A stretch of 64,000 nt of DNA, taken from contig NZ_SJEE01000018.1 in the NCBI RefSeq assembly GCF_006937785.1, forward strand, positions 39,643 to 103,642, read 5' to 3'. Below are positions 40,242 through 48,856 of the stretch, piece by piece. Under the pieces are notes generated by a model. It worked only from the letters and a program-made list of their open reading frames with translations. It had not been told where the DNA came from and searched no databases. The translations under genes and the position numbers were made by a program. Numbering within the stretch: the stretch's first letter is position 1; each line of letters starts with the position of its first letter. This stretch comes from Pseudanabaena sp. UWO311. Its GTDB lineage: Bacteria; Cyanobacteriota; Cyanobacteriia; Pseudanabaenales; Pseudanabaenaceae.

Positions 40242-41216
40242 ATGGCAGAGGTTACTTTTTTTAACGCCCTCAGAGCAGCGATCGATGAGGAAATGGAGCG
40301 CGATCCAGCCGTTTATGTTTTAGGCGAAGACGTGGGGCATTATGGCGGCTCCTACAAAGTAACCAAAGACCTTTACAAGAAATACGGGGACTTACGCCTA
40401 CTCGACACCCCGATCGCAGAAAACAGCTTTACAGGTATGGCGATCGGCTCAGCAATGACAGGCTTACGCCCGATCATCGAAGGCATGAACATGGGCTTCT
40501 TGCTACTCGCCTTTAACCAAATCTCCAATAATGCAGGGATGTTGCGCTACACCTCAGGCGGTAATTTCAAAATCCCCATCGTCATTCGTGGACCTGGTGG
40601 CGTTGGTCGCAACCTCGGAGCCGAACATTCGCAACGCCTCGAAACCTATTTTCAAGCTGTGCCTGGGATTAAGATGGTGGCTTGCTCCACGCCTTACAAC
40701 GCCAAAGGCTTGCTGAAGTCAGCAATTCGTAACGATAACCCGATCCTTTTCTTTGAGCATGTGTTGCTGTACAACCTCAAGGAAGATATCCCTGACGAAG
40801 AATATTTGTTGCCTCTCGACAAGGCAGAAATCGTGCGCGAAGGTAATGATGTGACGATCCTCACCTATTCACGGATGCGCTATCACGTACTCAAAGCAGT
40901 CGAGACTTTAGTTGATAGAGGATACGATCCTGAAGTGATTGACTTGATTTCACTCAAGCCTTTGGACATGGAAACCATTGTCACCTCGTTACGCAAAACC
41001 CATCGCATTGTGATTGTTGAGGAAGGAATGCGCTGCGCCAGCATTGGTTCAGAGATCATTGCTTCGATTAATGACAGCTATTTTGATGAGCTTGACGCGC
41101 CGATTGTGCGTCTTGCCGCGCTTGATGTACCAACTCCCTACAATGGCGGATTAGAAAATCTGACAATTCCTCAACCTGAGGATGTAATTGCCGCAGTTGA
41201 GAAATTGTTAGCATAA
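40242..41216 (+). CDS. pdhB: Pyruvate dehydrogenase E1 component, beta subunit
   Basis: PdhB pairs with PdhA to decarboxylate pyruvate with thiamine diphosphate, the first step in making acetyl-CoA. The 324-residue protein shows [48 protein letters not shown] with the ThDP-proton-relay Glu, and the C-terminal transketolase domain ([23 protein letters not shown]). The ATG at 40242 gives the usual [18 protein letters not shown]. PdhA is not adjacent, as is common in cyanobacteria. Confidence 0.96.
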   Translation: MAEVTFFNALRAAIDEEMERDPAVYVLGEDVGHYGGSYKVTKDLYKKYGDLRLLDTPIAENSFTGMAIGSAMTGLRPIIEGMNMGFLLLAFNQISNNAGMLRYTSGGNFKIPIVIRGPGGVGRNLGAEHSQRLETYFQAVPGIKMVACSTPYNAKGLLKSAIRNDNPILFFEHVLLYNLKEDIPDEEYLLPLDKAEIVREGNDVTILTYSRMRYHVLKAVETLVDRGYDPEVIDLISLKPLDMETIVTSLRKTHRIVIVEEGMRCASIGSEIIASINDSYFDELDAPIVRLAALDVPTPYNGGLENLTIPQPEDVIAAVEKLLA

Positions 41217-41251
41217 AAAAAAGAGGCGGTGCTAAGCACCGCCTCTTTTTT
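41217..41251. terminator. Bidirectional terminator between pdhB and umuC
   Basis: A perfect 16-bp stem (AAAAAAGAGGCGGTGC, loop TAA) with A/T-runs on both sides lies between the convergent stop codons of pdhB and umuC. Confidence 0.92.
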
Positions 41252-42542
41252 ATGAAACTTCGAGTAGATCTTGCCAACAGGTTGTGTATTTTGGCGATCG
41301 CTGTTCAGATTTGGTTTTCCAAACTTGCATCACGCCAGTTGAGGCAAATCGTAAGGTATCCCGACCATATATTTCATTAATCGCATCCATTACGCTCATC
41401 AGATTGCGCGATCGCTGCTTCTCCTCATCATTACTAACATCAAAAAGATTGCCTTGGACTTGCTTTTCAGACACAAGCCCTGTCATGATCACACCAGCTT
41501 TTTTAAAATTTTGTCCTTTGCGATAGATACTTTCAGTTAGCTGAGCCGCAACACGGGATAGTTCAATCGTGTAGTTAGTTGATAAATCCAATTCTGCTGT
41601 GGCGCTATTTGAGTAGAAATTATCTCGAAAAGGACTAGTTCTTGCAAAAACGGTGATCACACTGGCGGCTTGTTTTTGCCGTCGCAGTTTCTCGGCGGCT
41701 CGATGCGTAAAAGAAGCGATCGCTTCTTTTAGTTCAGGCAGCGTATCTATGGACTGTGGAAAAGACCGAGAGACGCAGGTTCCTTTTTTGGGATTGTCAA
41801 GTAACTCCATCGCTAAACAAGATTCACCTCTTAGCTCTAATTGCAATTTAACACCAACGATACCCATCTTTTTCCGAATCAAGCTTTCATCAGCATTTTT
41901 TAATTGTAATGCTGTATTAATCCCTCTTTCTCTTAGCCAGCTAGCATATTTGAGTCCAATACCCCAAATATCATCAACATCCACTTGAGATAGAATTTCA
42001 TCAATAGATGGATAAACACTGAGATCGAAAACACCTGAGCTAGATTTTTTAGCAATCAGATTGGCTAACTTTGCTAAGGTTTTGGTCGGGGCAATTCCTA
42101 CTGAAACTGGAATTCCCACCCATTGCAGCACTCTTTGACGGATTTCATTGCCATATTCCGTCAAGTCACGATAGCGAAATCCTGATAAATCGATAAAGGC
42201 TTCATCAATTGAGTAGATTTCTACATCGGGGGCAAAATAAGCCAATGTAGACATGACTCTACCTGACAAATCGCCATAAAGACTGTAGTTAGAAGAGTAG
42301 ACCTGAACATCGTAGCGCTTGATGAGTTCGTAGATTCGGAAGACAGGTATGCCCATCTTGATACCGAGATCTTTGACTTCCTGCGATCGCGCCACTACAC
42401 AACCATCATTATTTGATAGCACTACCACAGGTTTTCCCTTGAGTGCGGGATTAAATAAACGTTCACAGGAAACGTAAAAGTTATTGCAATCGACCAGAGC
42501 GAATCTTTTTTCGGCTTTTCGGTCTAACACTGTGGATAACAT
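41250..42542 (-). CDS. umuC: Y-family DNA polymerase UmuC (Pol V catalytic subunit)
   Basis: UmuC is the error-prone translesion polymerase subunit. The frame is open to 42605, but the ATG at 42542 (MLSTVLDRKAEKRFALVDCNNFY) gives the family N-terminus; length 430 residues. Catalytic motifs are visible: FALVDCNNFYVSCERLF (first metal Asp) and VEIYSIDEAFIDLSG (second Asp-Glu pair), then the thumb helix-hairpin-helix DDIWGIG and the C-terminal UmuC-specific part. It overlaps the end of umuD by 62 bases, implying coupled translation. Confidence 0.95.
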   Translation of the reverse strand: MLSTVLDRKAEKRFALVDCNNFYVSCERLFNPALKGKPVVVLSNNDGCVVARSQEVKDLGIKMGIPVFRIYELIKRYDVQVYSSNYSLYGDLSGRVMSTLAYFAPDVEIYSIDEAFIDLSGFRYRDLTEYGNEIRQRVLQWVGIPVSVGIAPTKTLAKLANLIAKKSSSGVFDLSVYPSIDEILSQVDVDDIWGIGLKYASWLRERGINTALQLKNADESLIRKKMGIVGVKLQLELRGESCLAMELLDNPKKGTCVSRSFPQSIDTLPELKEAIASFTHRAAEKLRRQKQAASVITVFARTSPFRDNFYSNSATAELDLSTNYTIELSRVAAQLTESIYRKGQNFKKAGVIMTGLVSEKQVQGNLFDVSNDEEKQRSRNLMSVMDAINEIYGRDTLRFASTGVMQVWKTKSEQRSPKYTTCWQDLLEVS

Positions 42543-43095
42543 TAGTGACAACTCCCCAAATATGCAGGTCAGAATGCTCGTTAATAAAAATCGTCTTATA
42601 GCCACTATTCTCAGGAACTAGTGCCACTTCTCCTTTCTGATAATGCAAGCGTTTGACAGTTATTTCTCCCTGTACTACAGCGATTACGATATCGCCGTGG
42701 GTGGCTTCAAGAGAGCGATCGACAATCAGTAGGTCACCATCATGAATATGTGCTCCAGTCATCGAATTCCCTGAAGTTCGCACAAAGAATGTCGCCGCAG
42801 GATGAGTCACTAAGTAACTATTAAGATCGAGCTTATGTTCCACATAGTCTTCCGCAGGAGAAGGGAAACCCGCAGGGACAGAACAATTTTGCAACGGCAA
42901 TTCTAATTTAGTGCTCATATCGGGAAGATGAATATCTCTAACACTTTCGGCAAGATTACTAACCTGTTCTTTTGTCCATGTGCCAATATTCACTACGACC
43001 TGATTGGTCGGCAGTTGCATATTTGGCGAGAATTGATGGCGCTTACTATCTCTGAATTGCCTAAATCTACTTTGATGCGGATCGTCACTTTCCAT
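42481..43095 (-). CDS. umuD: UmuD-type self-cleaving mutagenesis protein
   Basis: UmuD is cut by its own Ser-Lys dyad in the presence of RecA filaments and then activates UmuC. The cleavage site is in VPAGFPSPAEDY (Ala-Gly), the nucleophile is the Ser of SGNSM and the base is the Lys of ITVKR. The start is uncertain: the frame is open to 43179; I prefer the ATG at 43095 (MESDDPHQSRF, 204 aa). Even that leaves about 75 residues before the cleavage site, far more than the two dozen of E. coli UmuD; the extra part (QVVVNIGTWTKEQVSNLAE) is not a known motif to me. An ATG at 42918 would give the classical short form. Confidence 0.88.
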   Translation of the reverse strand: MESDDPHQSRFRQFRDSKRHQFSPNMQLPTNQVVVNIGTWTKEQVSNLAESVRDIHLPDMSTKLELPLQNCSVPAGFPSPAEDYVEHKLDLNSYLVTHPAATFFVRTSGNSMTGAHIHDGDLLIVDRSLEATHGDIVIAVVQGEITVKRLHYQKGEVALVPENSGYKTIFINEHSDLHIWGVVTNVIHSVRPKSRKKIRSGRLQ

Positions 43096-43216
43096 AAGCT
43101 TATTTTTGATTAAAGTACGATATTCAAATAATCTAACACGATCGCCTCTACATAGCAAGAACAAAAAAGTAGCGACCATTTTTCATATTGCCTCTGCTTT
43201 TTCTCTTGCTATAGCC

Positions 43217-43269
43217 AATTAAAAAGACAAAAGAGAGTTGCGCTGCAACTCTCTTTTGTCTTTTTAATT
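43217..43269. terminator. 25-bp palindrome downstream of the 43315 gene
   Basis: Perfect 25-bp arms (AATTAAAAAGACAAAAGAGA then GTTGC) with a GCT loop. It follows the stop of the gene at 43315 on the minus strand and precedes umuDC. Confidence 0.8.
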
Positions 43270-43314
43270 TTGTCCTAACAAAAAGGGTTATAGCCCTTTT
43301 TTGATGTTGCCTGA

Positions 43315-43560
43315 CTAAGCAGCTTGAAGAATCATTTGATCTGGTACTAATATCCAAACTCGAAATTGATCTTCATCAGGTGTGATGACTACAGCAACAC
43401 CTAGATCTATATCTTTTTTAGTAGCCGCGATCGCATCGTCTAAAATGTCATAGGCTTTATCAGCAACAAAAGTTTTTCCTAAAAAGATAATCCCTTTCTT
43501 TTTGCCAGCGATGGTCATAACTTCAATGGAGCGAGTTTCATTCAGGGAATTGAGAATCAT
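43315..43560 (-). CDS. Small conserved hypothetical protein, 81 aa
   Basis: The protein begins MILNSLNETRSIEVMTIAGKKKGIIFLGK and contains alternating strands and helices (AYDILDDAIAATKKDIDLGVAVVITPDEDQFRVWIL). It has no signal peptide, Cys pair or recognised domain. An internal ATG at MTIAGKK is an alternative start. A strong palindromic terminator follows, which supports a real transcription unit. It lies upstream of umuDC in the same direction, but the hairpin separates them. Function unknown. Confidence 0.65.
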   Translation of the reverse strand: MILNSLNETRSIEVMTIAGKKKGIIFLGKTFVADKAYDILDDAIAATKKDIDLGVAVVITPDEDQFRVWILVPDQMILQAA

Positions 43561-43703
43561 AATTGGTGGAATGTCAAAAGGGTTTTCTATAGCATTGAGT
43601 ATCGCTTTTTATAAATATTAGGACTGCGATCGCAAGTTCTTGTTCCTGTGATCTTAATTGTGATAATTTGCGATCGGCATCACAAATACTAAAATTTAGA
43701 CCC

Positions 43704-44144
43704 ATGGATAAGCCTCAATGCATCAGACCGATTTCCATTTGCTTATTCCGCAAAGACAACAAAATTTTAGTATCGGAATGCTTTGACTCGATCAAGCAGG
43801 ACTATTTTTGCCGTCCATTAGGTGGAGGAATCGAGTTTGGAGAAAGTAGCCAAGAAGCGATGTTGCGTGAAATTAATGAGGAGATATCTATCGAAGTAGA
43901 GAAGCTGCGCCTGATTAAGGTAATCGAGAATATATTTGTCTACGAAGGTAAACAAGGACATGAAGTTGTGTTTGTCTATGACGCTGAATTTGTAGATAAA
44001 TCTTGGTATGAAAAAGAAGAGCTAACTTGTTACGAAGATTCTATAAAAACAAAATTTACGGCAAGATGGCTGTCATTGGCAGAAATAAAAACCCAGCATA
44101 TAAGACTAGTTCCAGATGGTTTAGCAGGTGTAGTAGATATATAA
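43704..44144 (+). CDS. NUDIX hydrolase
   Basis: The 146-residue protein, from the ATG at 43704 (MDKPQCIRPISICLF; an upstream in-frame ATG at 43668 is less likely), has a Nudix box: GGGIEFGESSQEAMLREINEEISIEV. This matches G-x5-E-x7-R-E-h-x-E-E except that the conserved Gly after EE-x is Ser. Nudix enzymes hydrolyse nucleoside diphosphates linked to another group, using Mg bound by the REINEE helix; the substrate cannot be told from the sequence. It is transcribed alone, convergent with tRNA-Pro, and shares a terminator with it. Confidence 0.92.
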   Translation: MDKPQCIRPISICLFRKDNKILVSECFDSIKQDYFCRPLGGGIEFGESSQEAMLREINEEISIEVEKLRLIKVIENIFVYEGKQGHEVVFVYDAEFVDKSWYEKEELTCYEDSIKTKFTARWLSLAEIKTQHIRLVPDGLAGVVDI

Positions 44145-44187
44145 AAAAAGCAGAGATATTGCAAGACAATATCTCTGCTTTTTTTAT
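44141..44187. terminator. Bidirectional terminator between the NUDIX gene and tRNA-Pro
   Basis: Perfect 21-bp arms (ATAAAAAAAGCAGAGATATT plus G) enclose CAAGA, with A- and T-runs. It overlaps the NUDIX stop codon and follows the 3' end of the tRNA gene. Confidence 0.93.
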
Positions 44188-44194
44188 TACGAAA

Positions 44195-44268
44195 TCGGAA
44201 TGTTGGGATTTGAACCCAAGACCCCCACTACCCCAAAGTGGTGCGCTACCAAGCTGCGCTACATCCCG
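44195..44268 (-). tRNA. tRNA-Pro (anticodon GGG)
   Basis: On the minus strand this folds as a full cloverleaf: acceptor CGGGATG/CATTCCG (one G-U pair), D arm GCGC..GGTAGCGC, anticodon stem CCACT/AGTGG with loop TTGGGGT (anticodon GGG, reading CCC/CCU), variable loop, and T arm TTGGG-TTCAAAT-CCCAA. The discriminator is A and CCA is not encoded. Confidence 0.97.
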
Positions 44269-44382
44269 TTGCATTTTTGACGCTTTCCTATTATAGCATG
44301 ATGGTTTGCAAATTTTACTAGCGCGTAAAAAATATAGCGATCGCAACAAGTGCGCCGTAAAGAACCTCGCTTATTGTGGATT

Positions 44383-44955
44383 TTATTTGCCCATATTGCG
44401 TTTAAGGCGTTCGAGTTCTTCATCCATTTCCCAACGCCGAAAAGTTTCTTCTAACTTATCGTTAGGATCTCGAAAGGGCGGAGTATAAAGATTGTCCCAA
44501 TTTAATGGAGTACTAGTTGGTGATTTAGCTTTGGCAGTTTTAGCAGCTTCAGCGACTTTAGCTTGTACTTCTTTGCGCCGCTCTTGGATCTGCACCTGTA
44601 GCGTTTGGCTATCAGTGGCGCGTTTTTTGACAAGCTCCATCTGCGCCCAGATTTGGTTGCCTTGACGCAAGAGCGCAGCTTCCCGTTCTTTAGCGGCACT
44701 AGCTAAGTCAGGACGATCAAAGGATTCTGCTTTAACGGTGCGATCGTGCCAAACGCGAATTTCTTCAGCGATTTCCAGAATCCGATCTTGGAGTTGTTTC
44801 TCCTCCAGTTTCGAGCTAACGATTAGTTTCGCTATTTCTTCTTCTTGTTGCCGCAATTTATCTTCGAGGATTTGCAACTCAATCTGTGGGTTATTACGAA
44901 TAAACTCCTCTAAGCGGGTCTCTAAAAAGCGAGATATATCCTCTATTAACCCCAT
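44383..44955 (-). CDS. Cyanobacterial coiled-coil protein, TIGR04376-like
   Basis: The 190-residue protein begins MGLIEDISRFLETRLEEFIRNNPQ, continues with a long coiled coil (about residues 25-145, heptads of Leu/Ile with many Glu, Lys and Arg), and ends with a conserved FRDPNDKLEETFRRWEMDEELERLKRNMG. I recall this ending from a cyanobacteria-specific family (TIGR04376) with no known function. The N-terminal amphipathic helix and coiled coil resemble PspA-like membrane-associated proteins, but that is only a resemblance. It is transcribed alone. Confidence 0.82.
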   Translation of the reverse strand: MGLIEDISRFLETRLEEFIRNNPQIELQILEDKLRQQEEEIAKLIVSSKLEEKQLQDRILEIAEEIRVWHDRTVKAESFDRPDLASAAKEREAALLRQGNQIWAQMELVKKRATDSQTLQVQIQERRKEVQAKVAEAAKTAKAKSPTSTPLNWDNLYTPPFRDPNDKLEETFRRWEMDEELERLKRNMGK

Positions 44956-45023
44956 ATACTTTCCTCAGATGTGTTAGGCGCTTTCCAGAGAAATTGTAAC
45001 CCAATATCAACATTGGCATAGCC

Positions 45024-45074
45024 AAAACCAAACGAGAATTGCGGCGCTTCGCGCCGCAATTCTCGTTTGGTTTT
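45024..45074. terminator. 24-bp palindrome after the 45084 gene
   Basis: Perfect 24-bp arms (AAAACCAAACGAGAATTGCG plus GCGC) with a TTC loop. It lies 9 bases after the stop codon of the gene at 45084 and has the GCGGCGC-TTC-GCGCCGC core. Confidence 0.85.
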
Positions 45075-45083
45075 AGGACTATA

Positions 45084-46223
45084 TTAGAATTTTTGCCCAA
45101 CAAATATAGTTTTCGTTTCCTTACCGCGCTTGAGAATGATCTCTTGCTGGCTAACACGGGATAAAACCCATCCAGTATTGTTGATCGCTTTGCCTAGCCC
45201 AATCGACTGTACAGAGCCATTGATATCAATCATTGCCGTAGAGCGATCGCCTAAGTCAAGTACACCGATCAATGTATAGGATGGCGCAGGTGCAGCAGTG
45301 ACTTGAGGAGATACTGCATTTGGTCTTGCCGTTGTCGCAGAGTTAGACACATCAATCGAGTTATTGGATGTGACGGGGGGTAATGCAAGAGGAGATGGGG
45401 AGTTACCACTATTGCTTAAAGCAGGTGGTTGATACACAGGCACATACATTGGCTGCTGCAACCCATTCACAAAAGGATTATTTGTCCCCACAGGTAATTG
45501 CATATTGCCAACTAGGGGTGCTGCCATGAGGGGCATATTGCCGCCAATGGTGTTATTGGCATTAGCTGCGATCGCGCGATTTTTGTCTACTACTTCCGAC
45601 AACATCCGCTTTACTTCTTCGCCAAAAGCCTTATTAGTGCCATTGTCTTTAGATGAGACCTGAGCAACATTAACTGATTGCCTACCCAACCAAATTCCAT
45701 GATTAATTGTCCACATTACTGCTGCGATTAGTGCGGAGCTACAAGCAAAGACCAGCAAGAGGCGATCAAGCAGATTATATTTCGGGACTAATGGCTCAGG
45801 TGGTGTCGGTGGTAGGTTACTGGTCGGCTCTGGATTCCGCATGATGTAGGGTTGAATCCAGAGCACATCTTGCTTAGATATGGGGGGTAAAGCAATATCA
45901 GCAACATTAAGTTTGGTAATACTGACAGTATCTTTTGATGTTGACAGCTCTTTTTCGGAGGTGTCAAGTTTAGGAATTGCCACTATGTCTGAGCTTGAGG
46001 CTTGTACAGAAGCATAGGGAGATGATGTTTTGCTTTGCTTGGTTTGTGAATTTTTTTGTCTAAGCGATCGCTGCTTAGCATAATCAACATGGAGTGTGGA
46101 TTCGACATCTCCAAACAGATCGTCCATTAAGTTATCAACGTTGTCTGTATAAGCATCAACGTCTTGAGTTACATAAGGCTGCTCTGAGCTATTTGTATAT
46201 TTATTATCTGTACTCTGCATCAT
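45084..46223 (-). CDS. Single-pass membrane protein with a PilP/GspC-like C-terminal domain
   Basis: The 379-residue protein has a long Ser/Thr-rich cytoplasmic N-terminus (about residues 1-155), one membrane segment (LLLVFACSSALIAAVMWTI, about 156-175), a Pro/Asn-rich linker, and a small C-terminal beta domain (YTLIGVLDLGDRSTAMIDINGSVQSIGLGKAINNTGWVLSRVSQQEIILKRG...IFVGQKF). That domain resembles the periplasmic beta domains of PilP and GspC by its strand pattern, so a role in an envelope machine such as a type IV pilus is possible but unproven. I know similar proteins only as cyanobacterial hypotheticals. Confidence 0.8.
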   Translation of the reverse strand: MMQSTDNKYTNSSEQPYVTQDVDAYTDNVDNLMDDLFGDVESTLHVDYAKQRSLRQKNSQTKQSKTSSPYASVQASSSDIVAIPKLDTSEKELSTSKDTVSITKLNVADIALPPISKQDVLWIQPYIMRNPEPTSNLPPTPPEPLVPKYNLLDRLLLVFACSSALIAAVMWTINHGIWLGRQSVNVAQVSSKDNGTNKAFGEEVKRMLSEVVDKNRAIAANANNTIGGNMPLMAAPLVGNMQLPVGTNNPFVNGLQQPMYVPVYQPPALSNSGNSPSPLALPPVTSNNSIDVSNSATTARPNAVSPQVTAAPAPSYTLIGVLDLGDRSTAMIDINGSVQSIGLGKAINNTGWVLSRVSQQEIILKRGKETKTIFVGQKF

Positions 46224-46435
46224 ATGTCGATCCTATTCACTCTATTAACCATGCGCACTTAGCCATACCCGAATTTATAATCAAATTGTGAATTTTTTAG
46301 CGCTATCTTAGCCAAATCACAATACTTTAAACTTGTCTCAGAATAAATAAGAAAAAATAATACTGGTAAGTGATACCACAAATTGTCTCTTAGCGCCATA
46401 ACTTTGCACCAGATTTTGTAAATCTTTAAAACCCA

Positions 46436-46474
46436 AAAAAAGAAAAGGGGCGCTTTGCGCCCCTTTTCTTTTTT
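46436..46474. terminator. Terminator after the DUF1517 gene
   Basis: Perfect 18-bp arms (AAAAAAGAAAAGGGGCGC) with a TTT loop and flanking A/T-runs, 31 bases past the DUF1517 stop codon on the minus strand. Confidence 0.85.
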
Positions 46475-46505
46475 ACTAGAGATGGACGCTTTGCGTCCAA
46501 TCGGT

Positions 46506-47483
46506 CTAAATTCTGACAAGATCAGGATATATCGTCAGCACCTCATCAGTTGTGAGCGTATAGTCATCGGACTGTGGCTCCCACAGCACCTCTACTGCCA
46601 ACAGGTTATCCGCAGGCACAGAACCGATCGCAGATAAAGCAGACTGCAAATCTGCGGTAGAACGTAAAGGAGGCAATTTGCTCAGGCTATCACCCGCAAC
46701 TGCAAGTAAAAGCGTAACCACAATATATTCGCTTGGAGCTTCGAGGTCGAGGCTAACTGTACTAGGTAATGTTGCCGCAGTTTTACCTTGCAGTACCCGA
46801 CCGCCGACGTTACTCAATACTTCCTCATTGAGTTTGCTACGCTCGGACATTACCAAGCTATTAAACTTTTGTTCAGCAAGGGCAAACTTAGTATTTTCAT
46901 TAGCACTGCTGACATAGACCCAATATTCTGGATGACGCATCAAGGAGATGGCAGTTTCGCGAGTAACAGTAGCTAAACCTTCGACGGAGGAGGTGTCCGA
47001 CTCCAGAGCTAGACGAGTTAACTCTTGTTGCAGCGATCGCGCTGAGGAGAGTAGACCAACTTGGATTTTGGCAACAGTAACTTTGCTAGCCATGCCAGTA
47101 ATGCCTTCGCCATCTCCCCGACCACGAAATGCTTGCATGATCGCGCCTGCAACAATCACCAACAACAGGATCGTAAACAGTCCGCCGCCACCGCCGCCAA
47201 AAAACATCGGCAGAAAGAAAAATCCACCGCCGCCACTATTGTTGTAGTAGCCATTGCTGCTGCCGCTATATGCCGAATTGGATGGAGCCGAACGGGTTGG
47301 TGCTGAGAAAGAGCTTCCACCGATTCTGCCGCCTGAGCGTTTGGCAAAAGCTTCGTGAGCACCACCAAATACGATCATCGCGACCAAGGAAACTGCGGCA
47401 AGCGATCGCGTCCAGACTTTGACGTGAGCTTTAACTTTTTGCATAAATTCTGAGCTAAAAAACTTCATAGATAAAAGGGACAT
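46506..47483 (-). CDS. DUF1517 membrane protein
   Basis: The 325-residue protein has an N-terminal signal segment (SLAAVSLVAMIVFGGAHEAFA), a Ser/Gly/Tyr/Asn-rich stretch with RSGGRIGGSSFSAP, a second hydrophobic segment after a poly-Gly run (GGGGGGLFTILLLVIVAGAIM), and then the DUF1517 domain (KVTVAKIQVGLLSSARSLQQEL to the end). DUF1517 proteins occur in cyanobacteria and plastids and are linked to thylakoid or plasma membranes; the function is unsettled. ATGs at 47468 and 47444 are alternative starts. Confidence 0.92.
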   Translation of the reverse strand: MSLLSMKFFSSEFMQKVKAHVKVWTRSLAAVSLVAMIVFGGAHEAFAKRSGGRIGGSSFSAPTRSAPSNSAYSGSSNGYYNNSGGGGFFFLPMFFGGGGGGLFTILLLVIVAGAIMQAFRGRGDGEGITGMASKVTVAKIQVGLLSSARSLQQELTRLALESDTSSVEGLATVTRETAISLMRHPEYWVYVSSANENTKFALAEQKFNSLVMSERSKLNEEVLSNVGGRVLQGKTAATLPSTVSLDLEAPSEYIVVTLLLAVAGDSLSKLPPLRSTADLQSALSAIGSVPADNLLAVEVLWEPQSDDYTLTTDEVLTIYPDLVRI

Positions 47484-47526
47484 TTCTCAAAGAATTGCTA
47501 TAGATGTTCTACATCAATTCTAACCT

Positions 47527-47577
47527 AATCCAAAAAGACAAATCGCCCGCTACGCGGGCGATTTGTCTTTTTGGATT
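47527..47577. terminator. 24-bp palindrome after gshB
   Basis: Perfect 24-bp arms (AATCCAAAAAGACAAATCGC plus CCGC) with a TAC loop. It overlaps the gshB stop codon and has the CCGC-TAC-GCGG centre. Confidence 0.85.
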
Positions 47578-48538
47578 ATTTGAGGTTTGCTAGCCAATCC
47601 ATCACCCGATCGCCTAAACATACACCATCAAGACGATCAATTTCGCGGACACCTGTGGGGCTAGTGACGTTGACTTCGGTGAGGTAGCCGCCGATGACAT
47701 CAATACCAACAAACATTAAGCCATCACGCCTTAGAATTGGTGCGAGGTGGTTGCATATTTCCCGCTCGCGATCGGTAATATTGACCTGAACTGCACTGCC
47801 ACCCGCTGCCATATTGCCGCGAAACTCTCCTGACTGGGGAACACGATTGACTGCACCAATTGGTTCGCCATCCAGCAAAATAATCCGCTTATCGCCCTTT
47901 TGTGCGTCGGGCAGATATTCCTGCACCATCACAGGAGTTTTGCCAATATTCGTACTGATTTCGATCATCGAATTCATATTGCGATCGCCTACTTCCAAAA
48001 ACAAAATCCCCTCGCCACCTTTTCCGCCCAAAGGCTTCATGACTGCCTTGCCCTCAGTCGCCACAAATTCGCGAATTGTCCCTTTATCAGCAGTCACAAT
48101 TGTTTTGGGAATTGCCTTGGTAAATTGCAGAGCATACATCTTCTCATTAGCAGCACGGATACCTTGAGGTGAGTTGAGAACTTTAGTTTTGCCAGTATCA
48201 ACGTAATCAAGAATATAAGTTGCATAGAGATATTCCGTTGTTACAGGTGGATCGGGACGCATCCACACAAAATGCATATCTTCTAAAGGTTGAAATTTCC
48301 CTTCTGCGACCTCATACCAAGGACTTGGAACTTGCCATTTACCATCTACCAGTGGCACAGGATAGATCTTGGTGGATTGCAAAAAAGCCCATGCTTTGCC
48401 ATCTTTGACACTGAGCGTATTCATATTTGTAATAAATACCTCATGCCCCTTGCGACAAGCTGCTTCCATCAGCGCTACGCTAGTGTCATGGGCAGGATCG
48501 AGTTTAGCGATCGGATCGATAATAAAGGCAAGTTTCAT
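47576..48538 (-). CDS. gshB: Glutathione synthetase
   Basis: GshB joins glycine to gamma-glutamylcysteine with ATP, the last step of glutathione synthesis. The 320-residue length is normal. ATP-grasp features are visible: N-terminal MKLAFIIDPIAKLDPAHDTSVALMEAA, WMRPDPPVTTEYLYAT, NSPQGIRAANEKMYAL, the Gly-rich loop KPLGGKGGEGI, and VTSPTGVREIDRLDG at the C-terminus. It is transcribed alone, with a strong palindromic terminator. Confidence 0.97.
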   Translation of the reverse strand: MKLAFIIDPIAKLDPAHDTSVALMEAACRKGHEVFITNMNTLSVKDGKAWAFLQSTKIYPVPLVDGKWQVPSPWYEVAEGKFQPLEDMHFVWMRPDPPVTTEYLYATYILDYVDTGKTKVLNSPQGIRAANEKMYALQFTKAIPKTIVTADKGTIREFVATEGKAVMKPLGGKGGEGILFLEVGDRNMNSMIEISTNIGKTPVMVQEYLPDAQKGDKRIILLDGEPIGAVNRVPQSGEFRGNMAAGGSAVQVNITDREREICNHLAPILRRDGLMFVGIDVIGGYLTEVNVTSPTGVREIDRLDGVCLGDRVMDWLANLK

Positions 48539-48622
48539 AGATTCAGTTGATTTTTAGAGCTTTTAACACTCAATCTATCAGTTTTCAAAATTTTTCTACT
48601 ATTAGGACTTACGTAAATAACC

Positions 48623-48740
48623 CAAGAACTCAAGTTCTTGGCTAAAAGCTCAAGTCCACTGAAGTGGACTACAAAATAATATTAAGTAACCCGTTTCAAC
48701 GGGTTTGAGCTTTTAGCCCGCACTTGAGTGCAGGGCTACT
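48623..48740. repeat. Multi-hairpin structured repeat upstream of gshB
   Basis: The segment can fold into a three-way junction: an outer 14-bp stem GGCTAAAAGCTCAA (48640-48653) with TTGAGCTTTTAGCC (48705-48718) encloses hairpins AGTCCACTGAAGTGGACT and AACCCGTTTCAACGGGTT. CAAGAACTCAAGTTCTTG precedes it and GCCCGCACTTGAGTGCAGGGC follows. I recall similar clusters dispersed in other cyanobacterial genomes. There is no gene in 48539-48856. Confidence 0.75.
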
Positions 48741-48792
48741 GTGTAAGACCTGTAATACCAAAGCCAGCAATTCTCAAGATTAAGACCTAAGG

Positions 48793-48850
48793 ATCCTTAA
48801 TTTATGTGTAGAGGCAATTCATGAATTGCCTCTACACATAAATTAAGGAT
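48793..48850. terminator. 58-bp perfect palindrome after the 48857 gene
   Basis: Two 29-bp arms (ATCCTTAATTTATGTGTAGA ...) meet with no spacer; a cruciform or long RNA hairpin is possible. It ends 6 bases after the stop codon of the minus-strand gene at 48857. Confidence 0.8.
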
Positions 48851-48856
48851 TTCCCG

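Noticed and set aside
43105..43135. Possible LexA box upstream of umuD (AGTACGATATTC)
   Set aside because: Only one half fits the cyanobacterial LexA consensus as I remember it; the second half has several mismatches.
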